NCBI GenBank assembly: GCA_947455285.1
Contig: CANGOK010000128.1
Location: forward strand, 1 to 8,999
From: Beijerinckiaceae bacterium
GTDB lineage: Bacteria > Pseudomonadota > Alphaproteobacteria > Rhizobiales > Beijerinckiaceae
Length of the DNA: 8,999 bases
Direction: 5' to 3'
How positions within the stretch are numbered: position 1 is the stretch's first letter; every line of letters starts with the position of its first letter. The notes beneath the pieces are model-generated. The model saw nothing but the letters and a program-made list of their open reading frames with translations, did no database searches and was not told the DNA's origin. Position numbers and translations under genes: made by a program. This document shows positions 1 to 5,884 of the stretch, piece by piece.

Positions 1-654
1 CTCGCCGCGCAGATAGTCCATCAGCGCCCGCGCGGCGGGCGGGGCGTTGTCCACCACCAACGCCTGCATGGCGTATTCGGTCTGCATTTCCTGCGGCAGG
101 CGACCGAGGAAGCGGACGCCTTCGATGGGGACGATCTCGCTGGAAAGCGTGATCACCGCCTGCGCGTGGCCTTCCGCTACCCTTGCGGAGACGACCGAGC
201 CCGGCCCGTTGATGAAAATCGCCCGCGCCCGCAGCGCCTCGCCAAATCCCAGTTCATCGGCGGCGGCCATGACCTCATTGGCGACATTGGTGCCGGCCTT
301 GGGGTCCGACAGCGCGATGGATTCCAGCGTCTCGATGGTCGCCTTGAACTCAGCCACGCTCGCGACCGACAGGGCTGGCCCCGCCTCCGGGGCGCCCATG
401 CCGAGCGGGCTGACCGCGAGTTTGAAATTGTCTGAGGGCGTCGCCAGACCATCGGCGCGCGCCTTCGCTAGAACCGAGGCCACCACGATCCCTGCGTCAA
501 AGGGTAGGCCCGCCGCCAGATGCTCTCTGGTGGCGGCGGGGGTGGCGAAGGTGAGGTCGAGGCTGACGCCCTGCGCGCCCTCAAACCTTGGCGCTAGAGC
601 CTCCATCGCCGCGCGAAAACCGCCTGCGCATAAAAGCTTGAGCTTATCAGGCAT
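1..654 (-). CDS. ModA-like substrate-binding-fold protein without signal peptide (3' end outside window)
   Basis: Reading leftwards from ATG at 654-652, the frame stays open for 218 codons to the window edge, so the C-terminus is missing. The sequence has the type II periplasmic-binding fold pattern of molybdate-type proteins (SBP_bac_11/ModA-like): an early 'LLCAGGFRAAMEALAPRFE' strand-helix (residues about 7-25), 'FDAGIVVAS' (52-60), 'LSDPKAGTNVANEV' (115-128) and 'INGPGSVVSARVAEG' (148-162). ModA proteins normally carry a Sec signal. Here the N-terminus MPDKLKLLCAGG has none, and the only upstream in-frame start (a GTG about 20 codons earlier) adds no hydrophobic stretch, so a cytoplasmic location is inferred. 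AAGGAGA lies about 7 nt before the ATG and fixes the start. It is divergent from glcB. The ligand is unknown; the ModA resemblance concerns the fold rather than proven molybdate binding. I am confident the gene is real and less sure of its role. Confidence 0.8.
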   Translation of the reverse strand, partial: MPDKLKLLCAGGFRAAMEALAPRFEGAQGVSLDLTFATPAATREHLAAGLPFDAGIVVASVLAKARADGLATPSDNFKLAVSPLGMGAPEAGPALSVASVAEFKATIETLESIALSDPKAGTNVANEVMAAADELGFGEALRARAIFINGPGSVVSARVAEGHAQAVITLSSEIVPIEGVRFLGRLPQEMQTEYAMQALVVDNAPPAARALMDYLRGE

Positions 655-685
655 CGCGCCTTCTCCTTGACCTCGACCCGCTCTG

Positions 686-715
686 TTGAGGATCGTTCCG
701 CGCGGCACATATACA
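686..715 (+). promoter_or_regulatory. Candidate sigma-70 promoter for glcB
   Basis: TTGAGG at 686-691 and TATACA at 710-715 are spaced by 18 nt, giving a possible -35/-10 pair in the 168-nt gap between the divergent ModA-like gene and glcB. The predicted leader would be about 100 nt. Both boxes are imperfect and no regulator site is evident, so this is a weak call. I see nothing else convincing in the gap. Confidence 0.3.
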
Positions 716-822
716 CAAGCGATCTACGCAGCGCAGCCCGGTTGCGCGCCCGCTCTGTCTCGCCTATCCCTTAACGTCCGACAGGTTGCACGCCTGCCTG
801 TTTTCAGCCTTGGAGATCGTCC

Positions 823-2982
823 ATGGATCGCATTTCTTCATCGGGGCTCAACATTGCCCGTGAACTCTATGATTTTGTGAATTCTGAAGCCCTGCCGGGC
901 ACGGGCATAGCGCCTGACGCTTTCTGGAGCGGCCTCGCTTCCATCCTCGCCGAACTCGCCCCCCGCACCTACGCCCTGCTGGCGGTTCGCGACGACCTGC
1001 AAGCCAAGATCGACGCGTGGCACGTCGCCCACAAGGGCAAGCCTCATGATGCGGCGGCTTATGAGGCCTTCCTGCGGGAGATCGGTTATCTGCGGCCAGA
1101 GCCTGCGCCGGCCTCCATCCGCACCCAGAATGTCGATGACGCAATCGGGCGCATCGCCGGGCCGCAGCTCGTGGTTCCCGTCTCCAATGCGCGCTATGCG
1201 CTGAACGCCGCCAACGCGCGCTGGGGCAGCCTCTATGACGCGCTCTATGGCACCGACGCTATTCCCGACGAGGGCGACGCAGCCCGCAGCAAGGGCTACA
1301 ACCCTGCTCGCGGCGCCAAGGTGATCGCCAAGGCGCGCGAAGTGCTCGACAGCATTGCGCCGCTGGCCTCCGGCAGCCATGCGGATTCGACCGGTTACGC
1401 CATCGTCAATGGCGCGCTTGCGGTGACGCTGAAGGGCGGCGCGACCACGGGTCTGAAGGACCCCTCGCGCCTTGCTGGTTATGATGGCGACGCCGGTTCG
1501 CCCTCGCTCGTTCTTTTCGTCAACAACGGGCTCCATGCGGAGTTGCGTTTCGACCGCTCCAGCGCCATCGGCAAGACCGATCCTGCGGGCGTCAGCGATG
1601 TGGTGATGGAATCAGCCCTCACCACCATCATGGACATGGAAGACTCGGTCGCGGCCGTCGACGCCGAAGACAAGGTGCAGGTCTATCGCAACTGGCTCGG
1701 CCTGATGAATGGCACGCTGACCGCAAGCTTCGAGAAGGCGGGCGGCACGCTTGAGCGCCGTCTCAACGCTGATCGTCGTTACACGCGTCCCGATGGCAAG
1801 ATGCTCTGGCTCTCTGGCCGCAGCCTCATGCTGGCGCGTAATGTCGGCCATCACATGTTCACCGACATGGTGCAGATGAACGGCGCGGATGTTCCTGAGA
1901 GCATCGTCGACGCCGCCGTGACCGCGCTCATCGCGCTGCACGACCTCAAGGGCTCGCAGCAGGTGAAGAACTCCCGCGCTGGCTCGGTCTATATCGTGAA
2001 GCCGAAAATGCATGGGCCTGACGAAGTCGCGCTCGCCAACGATCTCTTCACTCGTGTTGAAGATCTCGTGGGCATGCCCCGCTTCACCATGAAGATGGGC
2101 ATCATGGATGAGGAGCGCCGCACCACGGTGAACCTCGCGGCCTGCATACTCGCCGCCGCCGACCGCGTGGTCTTCATCAACACGGGCTTCCTCGACCGCA
2201 CGGGCGATGAAATCCATACGTCGATGGAAGCTGGCCCCATGGTCCGCAAGAACGACATGAAGACGACGCCCTGGATCCCCGCTTATGAGGATTCCAACGT
2301 CGACATCGGCCTGCTCTGCGGCTTGCCGGGCAAGGCGCAGATCGGCAAGGGCATGTGGGCGGCGCCTGACCGCATGGCGGACATGATCGCGCAGAAGATC
2401 GGCCACCCCATGGCGGGCGCGAACACCGCCTGGGTGCCTTCGCCCACCGCTGCGACCCTCCATGCGCTGCACTATCATCAGGTGAGCGTCGCCGACCGTC
2501 AGAAGGAGATCGCCAAGCGCCCGCGCGCGAAGCTCTCGGACATTCTGACGATCCCGGTCTCACAGTCGAACTTCGCGCCTGACGCCGTCCAGCAGGAGTT
2601 GGACAACAACTGTCAGGGCATTCTTGGCTATGTCGTGCGCTGGATCGATCAGGGCGTCGGCTGCTCCAAGGTGCCGGACATTCACGACGTCGGCCTGATG
2701 GAAGATCGCGCCACGCTGCGCATCTCGAGCCAGCACATCGCCAACTGGCTGCGCCATGGCGTCGTCAGCGAGCAGCAGGTGCGCGATACGCTGAAGCGCA
2801 TGGCGGCGGTTGTGGATCGGCAGAATGCGGGCGATCCGCTTTATCGCCCCATGGCGCCCGCCTGCGACGGCGTCGCCTTCCAGGCTGCTTGCGACCTTAT
2901 CTTCAAGGGGCGCGAACAGCCTAATGGCTACACCGAGTTCGTGCTCCATGCGCGTCGCCGTGAGGCCAAGGCGCGGGGCTAG
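823..2982 (+). CDS. glcB: Malate synthase G
   Basis: This enzyme condenses glyoxylate with acetyl-CoA to give malate and CoA in the cytoplasm, completing the glyoxylate shunt or serving the glyoxylate released by the ethylmalonyl-CoA pathway. The 719 residues match the length of the large monomeric G isoform (E. coli GlcB is 723), not the roughly 530-residue A isoform. Family signatures are intact: 'TIMDMEDSVAAVDAEDK' (268-284), 'GRSLMLARNVGH' with the catalytic arginine at about R339, 'MGIMDEERRT' with metal ligand E430, 'FINTGFLDRTGDE' with metal ligand D458, and 'MEDRATLRISSQHIANWL' with the probable catalytic base D628. I assigned these by spacing to the E. coli residues. The cysteine in 'GVGCSKVPD' (C614) is also present. 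GGAG about 8 nt upstream supports the ATG at 823. No glycolate-oxidation or isocitrate lyase gene is adjacent, so the gene appears to be transcribed alone. Confidence 0.97.
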   Translation: MDRISSSGLNIARELYDFVNSEALPGTGIAPDAFWSGLASILAELAPRTYALLAVRDDLQAKIDAWHVAHKGKPHDAAAYEAFLREIGYLRPEPAPASIRTQNVDDAIGRIAGPQLVVPVSNARYALNAANARWGSLYDALYGTDAIPDEGDAARSKGYNPARGAKVIAKAREVLDSIAPLASGSHADSTGYAIVNGALAVTLKGGATTGLKDPSRLAGYDGDAGSPSLVLFVNNGLHAELRFDRSSAIGKTDPAGVSDVVMESALTTIMDMEDSVAAVDAEDKVQVYRNWLGLMNGTLTASFEKAGGTLERRLNADRRYTRPDGKMLWLSGRSLMLARNVGHHMFTDMVQMNGADVPESIVDAAVTALIALHDLKGSQQVKNSRAGSVYIVKPKMHGPDEVALANDLFTRVEDLVGMPRFTMKMGIMDEERRTTVNLAACILAAADRVVFINTGFLDRTGDEIHTSMEAGPMVRKNDMKTTPWIPAYEDSNVDIGLLCGLPGKAQIGKGMWAAPDRMADMIAQKIGHPMAGANTAWVPSPTAATLHALHYHQVSVADRQKEIAKRPRAKLSDILTIPVSQSNFAPDAVQQELDNNCQGILGYVVRWIDQGVGCSKVPDIHDVGLMEDRATLRISSQHIANWLRHGVVSEQQVRDTLKRMAAVVDRQNAGDPLYRPMAPACDGVAFQAACDLIFKGREQPNGYTEFVLHARRREAKARG

Positions 2983-2992
2983 GATGCTACGG

Positions 2993-3016
2993 GGCCGCCG
3001 GGCGAAACCGGCGGCC
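2993..3016. terminator. GC-rich hairpin between convergent genes
   Basis: GGCCGCCGG at 2993-3001 and CCGGCGGCC at 3008-3016 form a perfect 9-bp stem closed by the loop GCGAAA. It begins 10 nt after the glcB stop and its last base is part of the stop codon of the minus-strand microprotein frame. No T-tract follows on either strand, so it may act as a transcript-end stabiliser or a Rho-assisted terminator rather than a classic intrinsic one. Confidence 0.55.
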
Positions 3017-3132
3017 TACCATCCGGCTCGGCGCATCAATTCCATGAAGATCGCGCCGAGCAAGCCACCAATGATCAGATAGGCGATCCGGGGCCAGCTC
3101 AGGATTCCGCCTTCGTCAAAAGGGCTGTTCAT
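3016..3132 (-). CDS. Possible 38-residue single-pass membrane microprotein
   Basis: On the minus strand an ATG at 3132-3130 opens a 38-codon frame ending in TAG at 3018-3016. The translation begins MNSPFDEGGILSWPR, continues through a hydrophobic segment 'IAYLIIGGLLGAIFM' (residues 16-30) with a small-residue GGLLGA motif, and ends ELMRRAGW. An acidic N-terminus, one short transmembrane helix and a basic C-terminal tail are typical of small bacterial membrane proteins, and the tail suggests N-out/C-in topology. The start lies 9 nt after the SPOR-protein stop codon, so the two could share a transcript. No strong ribosome-binding site precedes it; translation would probably depend on coupling to the upstream gene. 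I recognise no family. The alternative is a chance frame in a 160-nt convergent gap, but the coherent membrane-protein pattern makes a gene more likely than not. Confidence 0.5.
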   Translation of the reverse strand: MNSPFDEGGILSWPRIAYLIIGGLLGAIFMELMRRAGW

Positions 3133-3136
3133 TCGC

Positions 3137-3153
3137 GTGGACTATTGGTCCAC
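3137..3153 (-). repeat. Hairpin over the SPOR-gene stop codon
   Basis: On the minus strand GTGGAC, loop CAATA and GTCCAC form a perfect 6-bp inverted repeat that contains the TAG stop of the SPOR gene and ends 4 nt before the microprotein ATG. A ribosome finishing the SPOR gene would melt it, so it could couple translation of the two frames. It has no T-tract and is a poor terminator candidate. Confidence 0.45.
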
Positions 3154-4020
3154 AGCGGAGCACTCTCCCCCCGCCTTTTCGATCTGCGCGCACACCGCCT
3201 CGGCGTCGGCCTCGGTGAGGCCCGCGCTGCGCACATGCCAGACATAGGCGCCGTCCTGTTTCGCGCGGTGATAGTTCAGCCGGCGAGAGCCGAGGATAGC
3301 GCTGAATTTCTGCTTCATTTGGCCCACTTTGGCCCGCGCCTCTCCTTCGGTTTCGACGCTCGCAAGAACGGCTGCGAAAGCCACGCGCGTCGGACGCTCG
3401 GGTTCCGCCGCAGCTGTCTCAACGGCAGGCGCAGCCTTTGGCGGCGGGACGGGGGCAGGGGGCGCCAGAGCTGTCTGCAACTGGGGCGCGGGTGGCGGGG
3501 CTTGCGCCAGCCGGCGCTCCAGCGGCGCGGGCGGCATGGGTATCGGCGGGGCGATGCGGGGAGCGCTGATCTGCTGAGCATCGCTCACGACGGCGGTCAT
3601 GGGCGCAGGCGTCGTGATCTGCCGGGTCGGCTGCAGGGCCAGCGGCATCATGGAGGAATCCGGGGTCGCCACTTCCGCCGCTTCAGGTTCGGCGGCGGCC
3701 GCCGTCATCGCTGCGATCAGGACCGAGATGGGCGGCGTTTGCGCAGGTTCGGCCGCGCTCGCCTCCAGAGCTGGAGTTGTCGCGATCTGTGGCGTCTGCA
3801 CCGCAGGGCGGATGACGGTGTTGGCGTAGGGCAACCCGCCGGCTCCTGCGCTCTGGTGCGCGCCGGTCATGAACCAAACGACGAAAGCTCCACCCAGAAC
3901 GCTCATCACCACCGCCGGCAAGGCCAGCGAAGCCCGATGATTGTTGACACGCCTCGACAGGCGGCGCGGGGCCACCCTTGTCTGTCCATGGTCGGACAAT
4001 TCACGCCACGTGGAGCTCAC
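3142..4020 (-). CDS. Inner-membrane SPOR-domain protein
   Basis: SPOR domains bind denuded glycan strands of peptidoglycan, usually at division sites, so this is probably an envelope or division-associated protein. The 292 residues fall into four parts. Residues 1-30 are a basic cytoplasmic N-terminus. Residues 31-53 form one transmembrane helix ('SLALPAVVMSVLGGAFVVWF'). Residues about 54-208 are a long periplasmic linker rich in Pro and Ala. Residues about 209-289 are a C-terminal SPOR domain, recognisable from 'RVAFAAVLASVETEGEARA' (212-230), 'YVWHVRSAGLTEADAEAVC' and 'KAGGECSAV', with the Cys277/Cys287 pair common in this family. The start is a GTG at 4020-4018, chosen because AGGGAGG lies about 5 nt before it. 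The fold and topology are secure. The specific partner is unknown; the layout resembles FtsN/DamX-like proteins only in general form. It may be co-transcribed with the small frame downstream. Confidence 0.85.
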   Translation of the reverse strand: MSSTWRELSDHGQTRVAPRRLSRRVNNHRASLALPAVVMSVLGGAFVVWFMTGAHQSAGAGGLPYANTVIRPAVQTPQIATTPALEASAAEPAQTPPISVLIAAMTAAAAEPEAAEVATPDSSMMPLALQPTRQITTPAPMTAVVSDAQQISAPRIAPPIPMPPAPLERRLAQAPPPAPQLQTALAPPAPVPPPKAAPAVETAAAEPERPTRVAFAAVLASVETEGEARAKVGQMKQKFSAILGSRRLNYHRAKQDGAYVWHVRSAGLTEADAEAVCAQIEKAGGECSAVDQ

Positions 4021-4043
4021 AACGCCTCCCTACGCACTCAACC

Positions 4044-4066
4044 CAAGCAGGGCCAAGCTTTGCTTG
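4044..4066. repeat. Inverted repeat in the divergent SPOR / 74-residue gene region
   Basis: CAAGCA (4044-4049) and TGCTTG (4061-4066) are perfect 6-nt inverted arms separated by 11 nt. The size suits a dimeric transcription-factor operator, and it lies 24 nt upstream of the SPOR-protein GTG. No regulator can be named. In the rest of this 179-nt gap I see no convincing -35/-10 pair for either gene. Confidence 0.3.
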
Positions 4067-4199
4067 ACGCCCACTTGTGGCGATCGTGGGGCAAAAACGG
4101 CAAAGATGAAACAGGAATCTTTTTTAATGTGGACGCAGCGCGTTTGCTTTTGGCGAAAAGCCGCTTAAACCGGGCCTGTTCTTCAAAAGGAGTCGCCCC

Positions 4200-4424
4200 A
4201 TGGCGCGAAAACCCGCGAGCCGGTCCGAATTCGTGCTGTTCGACGTCATTTATGAGGATGGAAGCCAGCGCTCAAATCGCCGTGTGCCGGGCGAGATTCT
4301 GGGCGGCCTTGACGCCGATGCGCCCGCGCGCGCCGTGATAGAGGCGCAGGACCGTGAAATCGCAGAGAAATCTGGCGTTCCGCCCCTGCGCATCAAGTCG
4401 CTGAAGCGTTCCGGCAAGAAATAA
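4200..4424 (+). CDS. Small basic protein of unknown function (74 residues)
   Basis: The frame encodes 74 residues starting MARKPASRSEFVLFDVIYEDG and ending KSLKRSGKK. AAGGAG lies about 8 nt upstream of the ATG, a strong ribosome-binding site that marks it as a real gene. The middle contains 'VIYEDGSQRSNRRVP' (17-31), a probable beta-hairpin, then 'GGLDADAPARAVIEAQDREIAEKSG' (35-59), a predicted amphipathic helix. Both ends are basic. There is no signal peptide, membrane segment or cysteine, so it is probably a soluble cytoplasmic protein, and nucleic-acid binding is possible from charge alone. I recognise no named family. It is transcribed alone, divergent from the SPOR gene, with a small hairpin downstream. 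Confidence 0.8.
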   Translation: MARKPASRSEFVLFDVIYEDGSQRSNRRVPGEILGGLDADAPARAVIEAQDREIAEKSGVPPLRIKSLKRSGKK

Positions 4425-4451
4425 GGGCCTTCGTCCGGCTCAGGAGACAAG

Positions 4452-4467
4452 AGCCGCTGGTGCGGCT
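4452..4467 (+). terminator. Weak terminator hairpin after the 74-residue gene
   Basis: AGCCGC, loop TGGT and GCGGCT form a perfect 6-bp stem 27 nt past the stop codon. The sequence after it (ATATCTCTCC) is pyrimidine-rich but has no run of Ts, so termination would be weak. It also lies in the leader region of the downstream binding-protein gene. Confidence 0.4.
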
Positions 4468-4546
4468 ATATCTCTCCCCTGTTGATGTTCGCCGTGGCCG
4501 TCAATCCGCACGCCCGGCGCAAAATCTCATCACGGGGAGAGAACCT

Positions 4547-5596
4547 ATGTCGCCGCGCTTTGCTTCGCCTGCCTTTAAAATGAGCCTCGCGGCCCTCGCC
4601 ATTGCGGCAGTCAGCCCCGCCTTGGCGCAGAACAAGATCAATCTCAGCACCGTTCAGTCCATCGGCTCGGTCGTCACCTATATCGCGCAGGACAAGGGCT
4701 ATTTCAAAGCCGAGGGTCTTGATGTCGACATCCAGCTCGTGAATTCCGCCGCGCAGGCGGTCGCCCTGCTCGCCCAGAACGAATTGCAGGTGATGGAAGG
4801 CGGCGTCTCGATCGGCTTCTTCAACGCCCTCGAAAAGGGCATGCCGATGATCATGACCTCCGACCGCGTGTCTTCGCCGATCGGCCACAAGCTGATCGTG
4901 CGCGCCAACCTCAAGGGTAAGATCACCAAGGTCGAAGACCTCAAGGGGATGAACGTCGGCACCAACGCCATCGCTTCGGTCACCACCTATGAACTTGGAA
5001 AATTGCTTTCCAAACATGGTCTTACTCTGAAGGACATCGAGCTGAAGCAGCTTGGGTTCCCGCAGATGAGCCCGGCCATGAAGAACGGCGCCCTCGACGC
5101 CACGCTGAACATTCCGCCCTTCGCGAGCGCAATGGAGGACGCTGGCGACGGTTTCACCATCGCGCGGGTCGATGACGAGGTTGAGCCTTCGCCCATGACC
5201 ATCGCCGCGAGCTTCATCAACACGGATTGGGCTGCCAAGAACAAGGATGTCGTGCGCCGCTTCTTCGTCGCCTACGTCAAGGCGACCCGCGACTACTGCC
5301 TCGCCTATCACAACGGGCCGAATCGCAGGGAGGTGATGGAGATCGCCCTCAAGAACGGTCTTGAACGCAGCATCGAGGAAATCGACAAGACGGAGTGGAC
5401 CGGCCGCAGCATGAATGGCGCCGTCAACATGAAGAGCGTGATGGACCAGCAGGCCTTCTATATCGAGCAGGGCTTCGTCGAGCGCGCGACCACCGAAGAG
5501 CGCATGTATACGACGGAGTATATCGATTACGCGGTGAGCAAGCTCGGCCCCGCGCCTGCGGTCAACCCGGCTTCGAAGCTGGCGGGCTGCCGCTGA
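4547..5596 (+). CDS. Secreted ABC-transporter substrate-binding protein, NitT/TauT (SsuA/ThiY-like) type
   Basis: This 349-residue protein would capture a small organic solute in the periplasm for an ABC importer. Residues 1-27 are a Sec signal peptide (basic start, hydrophobic 'MSLAALAIAAVSPALA', cleavage after ALA before Q28). The mature part shows the family pattern: 'INLSTVQSIGSVVTYIAQDKG' strand and helix near 31-51, 'YFKAEGLDVDIQLV' (52-65), 'AVALLAQNELQVMEGG' (71-86), 'VEDLKGMNVGTNA' (129-141) and 'GALDATLNIPPFASAMEDAG' (181-200). I chose the ATG at 4547 because GGGGAGA lies just upstream; a start at 4460 would put a non-secretory stretch before the signal. No permease or ATPase is nearby, so it is an orphan whose transporter must lie elsewhere. 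The ligand cannot be read from the sequence: nitrate, sulfonate, pyrimidine precursors and aromatic acids are all used by relatives. Confidence 0.9.
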   Translation: MSPRFASPAFKMSLAALAIAAVSPALAQNKINLSTVQSIGSVVTYIAQDKGYFKAEGLDVDIQLVNSAAQAVALLAQNELQVMEGGVSIGFFNALEKGMPMIMTSDRVSSPIGHKLIVRANLKGKITKVEDLKGMNVGTNAIASVTTYELGKLLSKHGLTLKDIELKQLGFPQMSPAMKNGALDATLNIPPFASAMEDAGDGFTIARVDDEVEPSPMTIAASFINTDWAAKNKDVVRRFFVAYVKATRDYCLAYHNGPNRREVMEIALKNGLERSIEEIDKTEWTGRSMNGAVNMKSVMDQQAFYIEQGFVERATTEERMYTTEYIDYAVSKLGPAPAVNPASKLAGCR

Positions 5597-5609
5597 ATCG
5601 CACCAACAG

Positions 5610-5634
5610 CGAGCGTCCCGATCAGGGGCGCTCG
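5610..5634. terminator. Hairpin between the convergent binding-protein gene and tRNA-His
   Basis: CGAGCGTCCC and GGGGCGCTCG pair over 10 bp (one G:U on the plus transcript) around the loop GATCA, 14 nt after the binding-protein stop. A T5A6 tract lies at 5656-5666, too far to be a standard T-tail for this stem. In the plus transcript an alternative pairing of GTCCCG (5615-5620) with CGGGAC (5650-5655) would place TTTTT immediately after the stem. It could serve both converging transcripts. Confidence 0.5.
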
Positions 5635-5674
5635 TTCAGCCGGGAAAGCCGGGACTTTTTAAAAAAGGAAGAAA

Positions 5675-5751
5675 TGGTACCGCCACCCCGGCTCGAACGG
5701 GGGACCTCTAGATCCACAATCTAGCGCTCTAACCAACTGAGCTATGGCGGC
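5675..5751 (-). tRNA. tRNA-His (anticodon GTG), CCA encoded
   Basis: The minus strand folds into a complete 77-nt cloverleaf. The acceptor is GCCGCCA/TGGCGGT, the D-stem GCTC/GAGC, the anticodon stem CTAGA/TCTAG around the loop TTGTGGA, and the T-stem CCCCG/CGGGG with loop TTCGAGC, followed by ACCA. The anticodon GTG is at 5717-5715 and reads histidine codons. The discriminator is A73, not the usual C73, and the first pair is G1:U72, so a G-1:C73 pair cannot form. This is the variant known from an alphaproteobacterial clade whose histidyl-tRNA synthetase has adapted to it. The gene stands alone, convergent to the binding-protein gene. Confidence 0.97.
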
Positions 5752-5761
5752 CCGGAACGGC

Positions 5762-5790
5762 TTCCTAGAAGCAAAGCGCGCCAAATGCAA
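5762..5790 (-). promoter_or_regulatory. Candidate promoter for tRNA-His
   Basis: On the minus strand TTGCAT (5790-5785) and TAGGAA (5767-5762) are 17 nt apart, which would start transcription about 4 nt before the mature tRNA. The -35 hexamer equals that proposed for the phasin operon. The -10 is poor and overlaps a small inverted repeat (GCTTC-CTA-GAAGC, 5760-5772), so the call is tentative. Read-through from the phasin operon is unlikely given the terminator at 5843-5870. Confidence 0.3.
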
Positions 5791-5842
5791 GCGCCGCAGA
5801 TCATGTTCTCTACATTGGTCTCTCGCCGCAGCGTTCGACAGT

Positions 5843-5870
5843 AAAAAAGCGCCGCCTTGGGAGGCGGCGC
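5843..5870 (-). terminator. Rho-independent terminator of the phasin operon
   Basis: On the minus strand GCGCCGCC, loop TCCCAA and GGCGGCGC form a perfect 8-bp stem followed directly by TTTTTT (5848-5843). It begins 14 nt after the stop codon of the second phasin gene, a textbook intrinsic terminator. Confidence 0.92.
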
Positions 5871-5884
5871 TGTTGTCGGGAAAA

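Noticed and set aside
47..670. Long plus-strand open frame (207 codons)
   Set aside because: It is the antisense shadow of the ModA-like gene; its Ser/Ala/Arg-rich translation has no domain pattern, while the minus frame encodes a clear binding-protein fold.
1612..2478. Minus-strand open frames within glcB
   Set aside because: They lie opposite a complete malate synthase G with all catalytic motifs, and their His/Arg/Gly-rich translations are typical of antisense frames in GC-rich genes.
3145..4338. 397-codon plus-strand frame spanning the SPOR gene and the start of the 74-residue gene
   Set aside because: Despite its length it is Arg/Gly-rich low-complexity sequence, has no good ribosome-binding site, and crosses two better-supported genes in other frames.
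4460..4546. Upstream extension of the binding-protein gene from ATG 4460
   Set aside because: It would place an Arg-rich 29-residue segment before the signal peptide and begins inside a hairpin, whereas ATG 4547 has a strong ribosome-binding site and a proper signal.
5639..5655. Direct repeat GCCGGGA-AA-GCCGGGA near the binding-protein terminator
   Set aside because: Only two 7-nt copies exist, next to a hairpin in GC-rich DNA, so no array or mobile-element meaning can be supported.
5597..5760. tRNA-His as an integration site of a mobile element
   Set aside because: No integrase, no duplicated tRNA 3' end and no change of gene character was seen on either side.
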